DNA of 64,000 bases from Daejeonella sp. JGW-45 (GCF_029360805.1 NZ_JARKNC010000001.1:186001-250000); one strand, 5' to 3'. Positions 1-10,197 are shown, numbered from the stretch's first letter. Numbers and translations: made by a program. Notes: generated by a model not told the origin, from the letters alone.

Positions 1-1
1 G

Positions 2-460
2 AAGCTGTTTGTTGTAGCAGCAAATAAGTCGGGCTCTGCTGAAGAGGCCGAAGAGATAGTTCAGGATATTTTCATCTCCTTATGGAACCGCCGGCAGGCG
101 ATCGAGATCACCACCTCCCTGAATGCGTACCTGGCTGTTTCAGTCAAGTACCGTGTAATAAAATTAATGGCCAGGCGAAGCCAGGAAAATAAGTACACAA
201 ATCATAGTCTCAGCTTTGCCTCCGAAGCTGTAAATTCTACCGAAGACTGGCTTGAGTTTGAAGAACTGAGGTCGCGCCTGGAAGTCCTGGTAGCAAACCT
301 TCCGGAAAAATGCAGAATGATCTATAAGTCCAGCAGGGAAGACGGTCTTTCCCAGAAACAAATCGCCGAAGCATACGGCATTGCAGAAAAGACTGTCGAA
401 GCCCATATCGGCAAAGCGCTTAAAGCATTGAGAACCGGCCTGGGGCTGATCCTGCTATAA
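2..460 (+). CDS. FecI-type ECF RNA polymerase sigma factor, 5' end outside window
   Basis: The reading frame is open from base 2, so the start lies upstream of the window; about 152 residues are visible. It begins inside sigma region 2, with AEEIVQDIFISLWNRR, the part that contacts core polymerase and the -10 box. It ends with a region 4 helix-turn-helix (SQKQIAEAYGIAEKTVEAHI) that would bind the -35 element. It is followed 73 bases later by a FecR anti-sigma gene and then a SusC gene with an STN domain. This is the standard Bacteroidota cell-surface signalling order, so the sigma factor probably drives the SusC/SusD genes when substrate is bound. Family assignment is secure; the inducing substrate is unknown. 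Confidence 0.93.
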   Translation, partial: KLFVVAANKSGSAEEAEEIVQDIFISLWNRRQAIEITTSLNAYLAVSVKYRVIKLMARRSQENKYTNHSLSFASEAVNSTEDWLEFEELRSRLEVLVANLPEKCRMIYKSSREDGLSQKQIAEAYGIAEKTVEAHIGKALKALRTGLGLILL

Positions 461-533
461 ACTTCCTGCTTTAAAAATATTTCATTTCACACTAAGGGAT
501 TGACCATACATGAGGGACATATAAGAAACCCTA

Positions 534-1778
534 ATGATGGCACCTTTGAATTCAGATGCGAGATACCAGGAATTGGCGGCCAAGTGGTTGAACAATACCA
601 TTTCCGAAAAGGAGAAAGAGGAATTTTCCTCCTGGTATAATTCCGGGCAAGACTCAGACTACAGCCTGCCACCCGATTATGCTGGCAGCGATGAAGAATT
701 GAAAGCCAGGATTTATGCGAACATTGAAACGCAGCTTGCTCCCCCTGAAAAGGTGAACAGGTTTAACAGAAAGTGGTATCCTGCCGCCGCAGCTGTTTTA
801 ATAATGATATCTGCAGGGCTTTACTTCTACACTGACAAACCTGATGAGAAGCTGGCGGAAGCGGAACCGCCGAAATCGGAACAGCCCCTTATAGAAACCC
901 GGGATCTGCAGCCAAAGGCAGAGGCAAAAAAGACCTCAATACCTGCTCATGATATCGTCGCCGGAAACGACAAAGCAGTTCTGACGCTTGGAGATGGTAC
1001 GAGGATCATTTTAGACGATGCCAAAACCGGTGTTCTTGCCAACCAGGATGGACACAGTATCCTTAAAACCGCGAATGGTGAATTAGTCTATTCCTTCGGC
1101 AGCGCCGGTCCCGAAACAGCCTCAAATATCAGCAGCCAGGACCTTAATTTCAATACAATAGAAACCCCCAAGGGCGGTAAATTCCAGGTCCGGCTCCCGG
1201 ATGGCAGCCGCGTATGGCTCAATGCCGCCTCATCTCTGAAGTTTCCGACGGCATTTTCCCGGTCAAAACGGGAAGTTGAGCTAAAGGGCGAAGCCTATTT
1301 CGAAGTTGCTCATGATGCAGAAAAAATATTTGAGGTAATAACCCGGAATCAGACCGTCCAGGTATTAGGCACTCACTTTAATATTAATGCCTATGCAGAC
1401 GAACCATCCGTGAATACCACCCTGCTGGAAGGCAGTGTCAGGATCTCCGACCTCCGTACCAACAACTCGCAGTTGCTCAAGCCTGGTGAACAAGCTAAGC
1501 TAACCGAGGGGATAGAAGTCGTGAATCTTAAGAACACAACAGAATCCATTGCATGGAAAGATGGCTACTTCCAGTTCAACGACGCTGACATACAAACAGT
1601 CATGCGGCAGATAGAGCGCTGGTACGACGTCAGGATAAGGTATGAGGGACAAATACCTACTCAGCGTTTCGGAGGCGAAATAGAAAGAAGCCTAAGCCTT
1701 TTACAGGTACTTAAAGTGCTTGAAAAAACAAAAGTTCATTTTCGTTTAGATGGAAGGGAGGTTATAGTTATGCGGTAA
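534..1778 (+). CDS. FecR family anti-sigma factor
   Basis: A 414-residue inner-membrane regulator. A short cytoplasmic N-terminal domain (residues 1-80) would hold the FecI sigma factor. One membrane helix sits at about residues 82-99 (WYPAAAAVLIMISAGLYFY). The periplasmic FecR domain lies at about 205-305 (ETPKGGKFQVRLPDGSRVWL) and a DUF4974-type C-terminal domain at about 345-414, which in this family meets the STN domain of the TonB-dependent transducer. The long linker at 100-200 is usual for Bacteroidota FecR. It sits between its sigma gene and the SusC gene, which supports a three-part outer-membrane-to-promoter signalling chain. The start has two ATG codons in a row; the first is used here. 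Confidence 0.93.
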   Translation: MMAPLNSDARYQELAAKWLNNTISEKEKEEFSSWYNSGQDSDYSLPPDYAGSDEELKARIYANIETQLAPPEKVNRFNRKWYPAAAAVLIMISAGLYFYTDKPDEKLAEAEPPKSEQPLIETRDLQPKAEAKKTSIPAHDIVAGNDKAVLTLGDGTRIILDDAKTGVLANQDGHSILKTANGELVYSFGSAGPETASNISSQDLNFNTIETPKGGKFQVRLPDGSRVWLNAASSLKFPTAFSRSKREVELKGEAYFEVAHDAEKIFEVITRNQTVQVLGTHFNINAYADEPSVNTTLLEGSVRISDLRTNNSQLLKPGEQAKLTEGIEVVNLKNTTESIAWKDGYFQFNDADIQTVMRQIERWYDVRIRYEGQIPTQRFGGEIERSLSLLQVLKVLEKTKVHFRLDGREVIVMR

Positions 1779-1897
1779 TTCTATCTAAATGAGCCATAAA
1801 AAATAAACCAGAAGCGTTGGAGCGCCCCTGGTTCTATGTCTGGCTAACAACTTAAAATTGATCCACAACTTTATTCATTAACAAAACGAACAAATGT

Positions 1898-4800
1898 ATG
1901 AATTCTCTTACTAATAAGGGGTGTTGCCTAAATAATACTCCTCCACCGGACTGCAATAACAGGTCGCTTTACAAACTAATAGGACGGGTTATGAAACTGA
2001 CGTTCATCTTAATTACCCTTGCTTTAATGAATGTCTATTCCAACGGATATTCACAAAAAGTAACCCTGGCTGGCAAAAACGCTTCGCTGGAAGATTTCTT
2101 TTCAACGATAAAGACCCAGACAGGCTATGTATTTTTCTATGATCTGGACCTCCTGAAAACCGCAAGGCCAGTTACCCTCAGGCTGAAAGACGCAAATCTG
2201 TCTGAAGCATTGGAGCTGCTGTTTAACAACCAGCCGCTGGAATACAGCATTGAAAATAAGACCATCGTGATCAGCGAAAAGCTTTCTGCCAGAGCCAGAA
2301 GGGCGGCCATGAAGATGCAATCTGCAGTGCTGGTCGATATCCGTGGAAAGGTTGTCGATTCCAAAGGCGAAACCCTTCCCGGAGTAAGTGTAAGGGTGAA
2401 AGGATCCGCTACCGGGACGACTACGGATGTTCAGGGAAACTTCTCATTGAACGCCCCCGATAACGCGGTACTGGTTTTCACCTATATCGGCTTTGTCAGC
2501 CAGGAAGTTCCGGTCAATGGCAGAACCACCATTAACGTTACCCTTGCCGATGACTCCCAGGTTCTGGGGGAAGTAGTGGTCACAGCGCTCGGTATTGAAC
2601 GGGAAGCAAAATCGCTGGCCTATTCTGCCCAGACCGTTACGGCTGACAAGCTGAATGAAGCTAAGGAAACCAACCTGATCAACTCGCTGCAAGGTAAGGT
2701 TGCCGGTGTTACGATCACCAGGAATGCAACCGGCCCCGGCAGCTCTTCAAAAGTACTGTTACGGGGCAGCCGTTCCATCTATGGCAATAACCAGCCATTA
2801 TATGTAATCGATGGCGTGCCACTCGACAATACAAGTCTTTCGCAGGGCGGCGGTACAGTCGGCGGCCGTGATGGCGGTGATGGTATAGGAATGCTCAACA
2901 GTGATGACGTCGAAACCATGACCATTCTTAAGGGCGCATCTGCTGCAGCGTTATACGGCAGCCAGGGGCAGAACGGTGCCATCATCATCACGACTAAAAG
3001 AGGAAAAGCAGGCAAAATATCAGTTGACTATACCGGAAATACCTCGATAGACCAGACTAACATATTACCTCAAGTCCAAAATGTATACGGGCAAGGCTCC
3101 GGCGGAGTATATAATGCGAACTCAGAAACCAGCTGGGGACCCAGGATGACCGGCCAGCCGGTAACGCTCTGGAACGGAAATACAATCCCGATGACGGCAC
3201 AGCCCGACAGGCTGAAAGACTTCTTCAGGGTTGCCCGGTCGCTCAGCAATACCATTAGCGTTAATGGCGGCAGCGAAAAGCTGCAGACCTATTTCTCGTA
3301 CGGAAATACACGTGCACAGGGTATCCTCAGAAATCATGACCTGAACAGGCATAATATCGACTTTAAGCTGGACAACCAGATATCTTCGAAATTATCATTC
3401 TCCTCGAAACTAACCTATATCGTTGAAAGTGTTGATAATAAGCCTTACCTGAATGAGCGTATCGACGTAGTTTCAAGGATATACCGTGCCCCGGTCTCAA
3501 TTCCTTTGTCGGAAATGCAGGATTATGAATATACCGATGCATTGGGAAACAGGAGACAAAGCTATTGGAAACCCGGTTCTGTGTTCCTGTCGAATCCCTA
3601 CTGGGCGCTTAACAGGCACCTGTTCTTTGAAAAGAAAGACAGGATCCTGGGCTTACTGAGCGCGAAATATAAGTTCACTGACTGGCTCGATCTCCAGGTT
3701 CGCGGCAGTATCGATAAAACCATCCGCAAAACTGACGAACGCATGTATGAAGATTCATACCATAGCGCAGGCCAGGGAGCGGTATATGCACTTACCAAGT
3801 ACGACGGGCAGGGAACGAATGTGGATGCCTTGCTGTCGTTCAAGAGAACTCTTTCAAAGAAATTTGATCTGAATGGCTACGTGGGTGGGTCCATCCAGGA
3901 AAGCAGGTTCGAAGGCCTGAACTTTAATGCAAACGGCCTGAATAAGCTGGACTTTTTCTATGTCCATAACGCTAAAAACCCAAGGGGATCAAACTACGCC
4001 AGCAGAACCCCCCAGGTGCAGTCGCTGTATGCTACAACTACACTGGCTTACAATAATTACCTCTATTTAGACCTGACCGCCAGGAACGACTGGTCTTCGG
4101 CACTTCCTAAAGAAAACCAATCGTATTTCTATCCTTCTGCAGGTCTGACAGCGATCGTATCCGACATGGTGACCATGCCTTCATGGGTCTCCTATGGTAA
4201 AGCGCGGGTAACTCTGGCAAATGCAGGCTACGGCGGCACGCAATATCTTGATCGTAATTATTTTTCCGTAGGGCCTGGCGGTGTGATAACCACACCAACC
4301 ACACGCTCTCTGGGAGATTACAAGCCAGAACTTACTTCTTCATTTGAAGCCGGCCTGGATTGGAGGTTTTTCAAGAACAGGCTGGGCTTCGATCTGACCT
4401 ATTACAAAACGCAAACCAAAAACCAGCTTCTCGCGATCGCTACTCCATACGCTTCATTATTCAGGAACCAATACATCAATGCCGGTTTAATTCAGAACGA
4501 CGGTGTTGAGTTGACCCTGAACGGAACTCCATTACAAAAAGGAGCTTTCTCGTGGGACCTAAGCGTGAACTATGCCAAGAATAACAATAAAGTTATCCGT
4601 TTAACGGATGAGCTTAAGTCGGCGATCATCATCGACGACAGGCAGGTAATGATCAGGGCTGCTGAAGGCGGCAGGTATGGCGATATGTATATGATCAACT
4701 GGAAAAAAGATGCCCAGGGCAGAAGACTTGTCGATGCCAACGGCCGTGTGATGTTAACAGGTAAAGACTCTTACGTTGGTAACTATAACCCTAATTATAT

Positions 4801-5311
4801 GATGGGTGTATCGAACTCCTTTTCCTTTAAAAACCTTGCCCTAAGCTTCCTGATAGATTACCGGAACGGCGGTACGGTTATTTCCGGCACCCAGGCAATT
4901 ATGGATTCTGACGGCGCTTCAGAAAGATCATTAGAAGGCAGAGAAAACGGACTTGTATTGGACGCTTACACCGAGGCGGGCGTAAAAAATACCAAGTCCA
5001 TTTCTGCTGAAAGCTATTGGGCATCTGTGGGTAACTGGAGCCCGGTAGGCGACTTATACGCCTATTCGGGAACAAACCTGAGGCTAAGAGAAGTCGTATT
5101 GGGATATAAGCTCCCGGAGAAACTAATGGCTAAGACCAACCTGATCAAAGCGGCCAAGCTATCGTTAGTCGGACGGAATTTATTCTTCGTCCACAGGGAT
5201 GCTCCTTTTGATCCGGAAATGGCAACGGGTACCGGCAATACAGGTGGTGTAGAGTTCGCTTCTTTACCAAGCACCCGTAACATCGGCCTTAACCTGAAGC
5301 TTTCATTCTAA
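1898..5311 (+). CDS. SusC/RagA-type TonB-linked outer membrane transducer with STN domain
   Basis: A 1137-residue outer-membrane nutrient importer. It has an N-terminal extension and then a signal peptide at about residues 32-53 (MKLTFILITLALMNVYSNGY). An STN domain (about 55-125) would signal to FecR. A carboxypeptidase-like beta-sandwich follows (about 148-228, IRGKVVDSKGETLPGVSV), then a TonB plug (about 235-350, with the ITRNATGPGSSSKVLLRG signature) and a 22-strand-type barrel to the C-terminal aromatic strand. The long N-terminal extension before the signal peptide is common in FecR-linked SusC proteins; an internal ATG at 1991 is the alternative start. It forms an operon with the SusD gene 37 bases downstream. 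The substrate cannot be read from the sequence; the downstream oxidative genes suggest a sugar or sugar-derived compound. Confidence 0.95.
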   Translation: MNSLTNKGCCLNNTPPPDCNNRSLYKLIGRVMKLTFILITLALMNVYSNGYSQKVTLAGKNASLEDFFSTIKTQTGYVFFYDLDLLKTARPVTLRLKDANLSEALELLFNNQPLEYSIENKTIVISEKLSARARRAAMKMQSAVLVDIRGKVVDSKGETLPGVSVRVKGSATGTTTDVQGNFSLNAPDNAVLVFTYIGFVSQEVPVNGRTTINVTLADDSQVLGEVVVTALGIEREAKSLAYSAQTVTADKLNEAKETNLINSLQGKVAGVTITRNATGPGSSSKVLLRGSRSIYGNNQPLYVIDGVPLDNTSLSQGGGTVGGRDGGDGIGMLNSDDVETMTILKGASAAALYGSQGQNGAIIITTKRGKAGKISVDYTGNTSIDQTNILPQVQNVYGQGSGGVYNANSETSWGPRMTGQPVTLWNGNTIPMTAQPDRLKDFFRVARSLSNTISVNGGSEKLQTYFSYGNTRAQGILRNHDLNRHNIDFKLDNQISSKLSFSSKLTYIVESVDNKPYLNERIDVVSRIYRAPVSIPLSEMQDYEYTDALGNRRQSYWKPGSVFLSNPYWALNRHLFFEKKDRILGLLSAKYKFTDWLDLQVRGSIDKTIRKTDERMYEDSYHSAGQGAVYALTKYDGQGTNVDALLSFKRTLSKKFDLNGYVGGSIQESRFEGLNFNANGLNKLDFFYVHNAKNPRGSNYASRTPQVQSLYATTTLAYNNYLYLDLTARNDWSSALPKENQSYFYPSAGLTAIVSDMVTMPSWVSYGKARVTLANAGYGGTQYLDRNYFSVGPGGVITTPTTRSLGDYKPELTSSFEAGLDWRFFKNRLGFDLTYYKTQTKNQLLAIATPYASLFRNQYINAGLIQNDGVELTLNGTPLQKGAFSWDLSVNYAKNNNKVIRLTDELKSAIIIDDRQVMIRAAEGGRYGDMYMINWKKDAQGRRLVDANGRVMLTGKDSYVGNYNPNYMMGVSNSFSFKNLALSFLIDYRNGGTVISGTQAIMDSDGASERSLEGRENGLVLDAYTEAGVKNTKSISAESYWASVGNWSPVGDLYAYSGTNLRLREVVLGYKLPEKLMAKTNLIKAAKLSLVGRNLFFVHRDAPFDPEMATGTGNTGGVEFASLPSTRNIGLNLKLSF

Positions 5312-5348
5312 TGATGGTTTATTAATTCATGTAATTAAAATTAATACA

Positions 5349-6899
5349 ATGAAACGTCACTTATCTTCATATAAAAAAACCATCGGGTACACACTATTGT
5401 CGCTTGTGCTGATTTTTTCGGGATGCACTAAAAACTTCGAAGAAATCAATACAGACGACGGCCGTTTATCTGAACTGTCGCCAGCAGATAACCGCAGCTT
5501 GTTCCCGAGCGCTGTGATGGCCGGACTTAACGCCAATGGTTACATCATTTCAACTGCACTGTTCGCCGGGGTTTACTCCCAGCACTTTGCTTCCACACAG
5601 CCTGCGCATATGTCGCATAGATATTTAATTGTCCAGGACTGGGTTTCTCATCAGTGGGCTAATACGTATGTATCGGCGATGCCGGCCCTTTACAATATCA
5701 TCGAGTCGACAAAAGCCAAAGACCCTACATTAAATGCAGTTGCCAGGATCTGGAAAGTGTTTGTATTACATCGCACCACAGATTACTGGGGACCGATACC
5801 TTACTCGAAAATCGGGGAGAAGGGAACTGTTATAGGCTATGACTCCCAGAAAGATATCTACTATGATTTCTTTAAGGAACTTGATGAAGCAACAACCTTG
5901 CTTAAAGCTAACCTGGCTATTCCATCATTCGCAACTAAAGATCCGATCTATGCGGGTGACAATGCCAAATGGTTAAAGTTTGGCAACACACTTCGCCTGC
6001 GCCTGGCTCTGAGGATCTCAAAAGTAGAACCGGGCAAGGCTAAAGAAGAAGCAGAAAAAGCATTTGCCGGCGGCGTAATGACCGAGCTTGCCGACGACGC
6101 TTACATGGCGGTAACCTCTGCAAACCCCAACGGCTTTAATCTTCAGTCAGGCTGGAACGAGTCGCGCATGAGCTCGACCATGGAGAGCCTGCTGAAAGGC
6201 TATAATGACCCGCGCATAAGCAAATTCTTCAGGCCCGCTGTAACCGATGGCCAATTTCGCGGTGTACGCAACGGTATGTCACAAGCCCAGCAGAATATCC
6301 CGGCAAACAGCTTCGATAATAGTTCTGATGTGAGTTTAAGGCTGGCGCCGATAAACATGAACACCACCCCGCAAGCCTGTATGTACACAGCAGAAGCGTA
6401 TTTCCTTCGGGCTGAAGGCGCCCTGAACGGCTGGAACATGGGCGGCACGGCAAAAGACCTCTATGAAAAGGGTATTGAAATGTCGATGAGAACATGGGAG
6501 ATAAATGATGCGACCATAATCAGCAACTATATCAATGGAACGAGTTTGCCTATGGCGCCCGGCGGATACTTCAACACGCCTGCCCTAACCGATATTCCGG
6601 TTAAGTTCGCAACAGATCCTGAGAAGCAGCGTGAGCAGATCGGCACCCAAAAGTGGCTGGCATTATTCCCTGAGTCGCATGAGGCCTGGGCTGAGGTGAG
6701 GCGCTCTGGCTACCCTAAAACATATCCGTTGATCAATTCTGATAATCCGGATGTGCCGAAGGAAAAAATGATCCGGAGGGCGACCTTCCTAACCATCGAG
6801 AGGAATTCGAACGGTCCGGCGGTTATCGCAGCAGAGGGACTTTTGGGTGGGCCTGACAAAGCCAGCACACCCTTATGGTGGGATAAAAATCCATTCTAG
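5349..6899 (+). CDS. SusD-like substrate-binding outer membrane lipoprotein
   Basis: A 516-residue lipoprotein. The signal ends in a lipobox (SLVLIFSGC), so the mature protein would be lipid-anchored at Cys26. The sequence after it (TKNFEEINTD) and the length fit the SusD-like group 2 (SusD/RagB superfamily), made of TPR helices that cap the SusC barrel and deliver ligand. The C-terminal half carries the family-type stretch around ESHEAWAEVRRSGYP. It is directly downstream of the SusC gene, and the two should form one SusCD importer regulated by the upstream FecI/FecR pair. Confidence 0.94.
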   Translation: MKRHLSSYKKTIGYTLLSLVLIFSGCTKNFEEINTDDGRLSELSPADNRSLFPSAVMAGLNANGYIISTALFAGVYSQHFASTQPAHMSHRYLIVQDWVSHQWANTYVSAMPALYNIIESTKAKDPTLNAVARIWKVFVLHRTTDYWGPIPYSKIGEKGTVIGYDSQKDIYYDFFKELDEATTLLKANLAIPSFATKDPIYAGDNAKWLKFGNTLRLRLALRISKVEPGKAKEEAEKAFAGGVMTELADDAYMAVTSANPNGFNLQSGWNESRMSSTMESLLKGYNDPRISKFFRPAVTDGQFRGVRNGMSQAQQNIPANSFDNSSDVSLRLAPINMNTTPQACMYTAEAYFLRAEGALNGWNMGGTAKDLYEKGIEMSMRTWEINDATIISNYINGTSLPMAPGGYFNTPALTDIPVKFATDPEKQREQIGTQKWLALFPESHEAWAEVRRSGYPKTYPLINSDNPDVPKEKMIRRATFLTIERNSNGPAVIAAEGLLGGPDKASTPLWWDKNPF

Positions 6900-6928
6900 T
6901 ATGATAAACAAACCTTTATAGATTAAGT

Positions 6929-6958
6929 GTTTAGCTTGCCCCCTGCGGGCGGCTAAAC
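6929..6958 (+). terminator. Intergenic stem-loop after SusD gene
   Basis: GTTTAGC (6929-6935) pairs with GCTAAAC (6952-6958), and an inner GCCC/GGGC stem adds to it. The hairpin lies 30 bases after the SusD stop with no T run behind it. It could attenuate read-through into the downstream genes or protect the SusCD message end. It is seen directly; function is inferred. Confidence 0.55.
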
Positions 6959-6989
6959 CTTAATATCACCTTGTATTGTCAAAATCTCC

Positions 6990-8096
6990 ATGAACAGAAG
7001 TATGTCAGCCTGCAAACGTTTATTCCTGACCATATTGATCTGCTTTTCAGCCTCACATATCGAGGCGCAGGATAAGCGGAGTTTTAAGATATTTCAATTC
7101 CCGGCTGATAAGATCCCTGTCATCGACGGGAATACCGCCGACTGGGATCTTGTCGGCCAGGAATATACCGTAGGGATGAGCGAACTCTTTGACGACCGCA
7201 TCGACTCGAACAGGCATCTAAAGGCGGATCCCCGGAACCTGGACGTGAAGGTAAAAGTGGGTTGGGTGAAAGGCATGAACAGGCTCTACTTTTTATATGA
7301 AGCCTACGATGATTACTGGGATTTTTCTCACCCTGACCTGCATAACGACATTTTTGAAATAGTAGTGGATGGCGATCAGTCTGGCGGGCCGTTTATAGCC
7401 CCCTTCCATCCCAATAAAACGCTGGACCGCATGGATGCCTACTTTTCATTCCAGGGTGTACATGCGCAGAACTACCATATCTTCACCCCGGCACGCGACA
7501 AAGACTGGGCCATGGTCTGGGGCAGCCAGCCATGGATAAAAGAGCTTCCATACGCCAACTCGGCCTGCAATTATAAATTCAATCCGGGAGAAGCCGGCCG
7601 CCTGACACTGGAATTCTGGATCACCCCCTTTGATTATGCGGGACCGGAAGGACCATCCCGGGCAGTGGAGTCCGTTCTGACAGAAAATAAAAATATCGGC
7701 CTCAGCTGGGCAGTTATCGATTACGATAACGTAAACAAGAAAGATGGCAAAAATAACGGATTCTGGAACCTGAGTAAGGAGCGCACGATGTATGGCGACG
7801 CAACTCACCTGCTCCCTTTTAAGCTCATGCCCCTTCAGGCTCAATATATCAAGCCTATCGATGCAAAATGGTCTTTCAAATTTACAGACATGGAGCGCCG
7901 GCTGGTTTCATTTAAAGATGAATCCATCGGCGACATCAGGTCGTGGAAATGGGATTTCGGCGACGGAAAGACTTCCTCCGAGCAGCATCCTGCACATGCA
8001 TACAGTAAAGCCGGGCAGTACGTGGTGAGCTTATCGGTTGAAGGCCCCGCAGGCAGATCGCGGCTGTCAAAAGTCTGGGATGTATCTGTCAAATAA
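6990..8096 (+). CDS. Secreted CBM9-like and PKD-domain protein
   Basis: A 368-residue protein with a signal peptide (residues 1-26, ending SHIEAQ). The N-terminal two thirds resemble a family-9 carbohydrate-binding-like fold: the opening PVIDGNTADWDLVGQEYTV and the later DIFEIVVDGD stretch are typical. The C-terminal 85 residues form a PKD domain (SWKWDFGDGKTSSEQHPAHAYSKAGQYVVSL). No catalytic motif is visible, so it is more likely a surface or periplasmic binding/scaffold protein than an enzyme. It sits between the SusCD pair and the oxidative enzymes in the same orientation, which suggests that it helps handle the same substrate. Confidence 0.75.
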   Translation: MNRSMSACKRLFLTILICFSASHIEAQDKRSFKIFQFPADKIPVIDGNTADWDLVGQEYTVGMSELFDDRIDSNRHLKADPRNLDVKVKVGWVKGMNRLYFLYEAYDDYWDFSHPDLHNDIFEIVVDGDQSGGPFIAPFHPNKTLDRMDAYFSFQGVHAQNYHIFTPARDKDWAMVWGSQPWIKELPYANSACNYKFNPGEAGRLTLEFWITPFDYAGPEGPSRAVESVLTENKNIGLSWAVIDYDNVNKKDGKNNGFWNLSKERTMYGDATHLLPFKLMPLQAQYIKPIDAKWSFKFTDMERRLVSFKDESIGDIRSWKWDFGDGKTSSEQHPAHAYSKAGQYVVSLSVEGPAGRSRLSKVWDVSVK

Positions 8097-8165
8097 GACC
8101 TTATATTCACCTGGAGAATTTCAGGCGGGTACACATATTTTACTCAACGAAGAAATAACTAAAAC

Positions 8166-10175
8166 ATGAAGAAACCAGACAAAATCAGGTCCGTGCTTAA
8201 GCCAGGGAATAACCCCGGCTCAGATTCAATTCCGGCAGCAGGAACAGCTGCCGGCCCTGGCAAAGGTATGAAACGCCGTAAGTTCCTGGGCATGGGATTA
8301 CTCGGTTTTGCCGGCCTGAGCCTTCCGTTAGCAGCAAACGCAAAAGGCGGGAATGCTGTAACTGAATTCGTAAGCGAGGCACTGAACCTGCAAAACTCAT
8401 CCCGGCAGTCGGACAGCTTTGAAGAAAAGATAAAAATGCTCCAGGCAGCTCTGGCAAAGAAAGACTACCGGCTGGCCAGGGCTATCACCAATTCGCTGCG
8501 CATTTCGGAAGTGCAGGCCCAGCATGAACAGGAAACTTTCGGCACGCCGGTCGCGGGAGCCAGCCAGTTCGGGCTGGTATCAAGCCTGCCGGCGAGCTGG
8601 AAAGGCTGGGCCAATGGCTGGAAATACTATAAGGTCATCGGCATGGAAGAGAAAGCCGGCATCAGACGCAAAGGCGAACCGGTAGAAGTCCTGCTAAGCT
8701 TCCAGTCAGGCCAGGTTCAGTCGCTGGCCCGTGAGATCCGTGTGGCCGAGATCAAGGACGGTTTGCTCACTGAAGTCATCTCCCAGGTATTTTCGGAGGT
8801 ACGGCGGGGCGAAGAAAAGATCTGTAAGCTGATGTTTCTGGCAGATAATAATGGCAGTGAAAAAAAGAACTATCTGGTATTCTATGGAAACCCGGATGCC
8901 GAGCTTCCAAACTATAAAACCGACCTCCTCGTCAGGGGCGAAGGCTACGGACTGGACATCGAGAACGAACACTTTATAGCCTACCTGTCCAAACAAACCG
9001 GGCAACTGGCCAAAATGGTACTGAAACGTGAGCATTGGCTGGAGATATATTCCGGCGGTCAGGGACATGGCGAACCGGCGGGAATCGACTGGGCACACGA
9101 TTACGTGTCTGAGGATGGATTTCAGAAGATGCGGATCTCGTTGTGGGATGAATGCCCTGACTTCGAGGTGGTCAAAGGGCCGATATGCACCATCATCCGC
9201 AGATGGGGCTTCCCGTATTCGCCGCTGCACCCGCTGTTCGCACCCGCACGGCTTAACGTGGATATAGAATACCGCTTTTATGCCGGGCTGCCCTACTTCC
9301 ATAAGTTCGGCAAGATGACGGCTGTAAAACAATTCGAGCCGGCTGCACTAAGGGACGATGAATGGGTGATCACCGGGCAGTCCTTTACCGACCTTGTATG
9401 GATGGGACCCGATGAGAAACTTCGCTCAGGTGAGGTACCGGCTGATATGAGAGACAAGCTCTGGGGCATCGGCTTCTATAATAAAGACACCAGGGATTCC
9501 TTTATCGGCTTATTTCTGGAACATCGCGCGGATGGGCTTCCCGAACTCGCACATAACGGATCACCGCAGCTCTATTATAAATGGCATGGGCAGATCTGGA
9601 GCCGCTACCCGGTTCCGAAAGACGTCAAAACTATCCCGGCAGGAGCTGTTCTGCACCAGAAGAACGTCTACATCACCATTCCGTTTACCCCTGCTGATGG
9701 TCCTGCACAGATCGAGGCACTGCGAAAAGAACTATTGTCGCCGATGGCCGGAACAAGCTCCGTATTGCCTAAAACGGCAGCAGCAAAAGAAAACCCGGGG
9801 AAACTCGCCCGCGCCGGGGAAGCACAGGACGCCAGGATCTCCAAGGCGCTGATCTGGAAAGCCCTGGGGGATGTCAAAGACCCACAGCTGTACAAAGCAG
9901 ATATCAGCATTGCAGACCTGGGCTTTGTGTACGATATAAACGTACGGGGCAGTGTAGTGACGGTAACCCTGGCTATGCCGCACAGAGGCAGGCCCCTGGG
10001 AGAATACTTCGCTCATAGCTCGAACGTGGTCCACTCCACGGTATCGAAAACCATCATGGAAGCTATTTACGAACTTCCGGGAGTTAAGAAAGTGATCATG
10101 GAACAGACCTGGTACCCGCTATGGACCTCCAACCTGATCACTGATACTGGCCGTAAAAAATTAGGATTAGATTAG
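8166..10175 (+). CDS. Secreted protein with a Tat-like signal and C-terminal MIP18 (DUF59)-like domain
   Basis: A 669-residue protein. Residues 37-60 hold a twin-arginine-like signal (KRRKFLGMGLLGFAGLSLPL) preceded by an unusual 36-residue tail. The middle (about 130-530) is a large beta-rich region that I cannot assign. The last about 110 residues look like a MIP18/PaaD-type domain: ALGDVKDPQLYKADISIADL, GFVYDINVRGSVVTVTL, then LPGVKKVIMEQTWYPLWT and a closing RKKLGLD. The conserved Cys-Pro of that family is replaced by MPHRGRP, so metal or Fe-S binding by the usual cysteine is doubtful. It lies 22 bases before the PQQ dehydrogenase gene and probably belongs to the same pathway. Domain call moderate; function unknown. 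Confidence 0.6.
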   Translation: MKKPDKIRSVLKPGNNPGSDSIPAAGTAAGPGKGMKRRKFLGMGLLGFAGLSLPLAANAKGGNAVTEFVSEALNLQNSSRQSDSFEEKIKMLQAALAKKDYRLARAITNSLRISEVQAQHEQETFGTPVAGASQFGLVSSLPASWKGWANGWKYYKVIGMEEKAGIRRKGEPVEVLLSFQSGQVQSLAREIRVAEIKDGLLTEVISQVFSEVRRGEEKICKLMFLADNNGSEKKNYLVFYGNPDAELPNYKTDLLVRGEGYGLDIENEHFIAYLSKQTGQLAKMVLKREHWLEIYSGGQGHGEPAGIDWAHDYVSEDGFQKMRISLWDECPDFEVVKGPICTIIRRWGFPYSPLHPLFAPARLNVDIEYRFYAGLPYFHKFGKMTAVKQFEPAALRDDEWVITGQSFTDLVWMGPDEKLRSGEVPADMRDKLWGIGFYNKDTRDSFIGLFLEHRADGLPELAHNGSPQLYYKWHGQIWSRYPVPKDVKTIPAGAVLHQKNVYITIPFTPADGPAQIEALRKELLSPMAGTSSVLPKTAAAKENPGKLARAGEAQDARISKALIWKALGDVKDPQLYKADISIADLGFVYDINVRGSVVTVTLAMPHRGRPLGEYFAHSSNVVHSTVSKTIMEAIYELPGVKKVIMEQTWYPLWTSNLITDTGRKKLGLD

Positions 10176-10197
10176 CATTATAATTTATCGATAGTAT

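Noticed and set aside
8706-9332. Long minus-strand open frame (208 codons) inside the MIP18-fusion gene
   Set aside because: It lies fully antisense to a gene with clear domains; codon pattern and protein composition are not gene-like.
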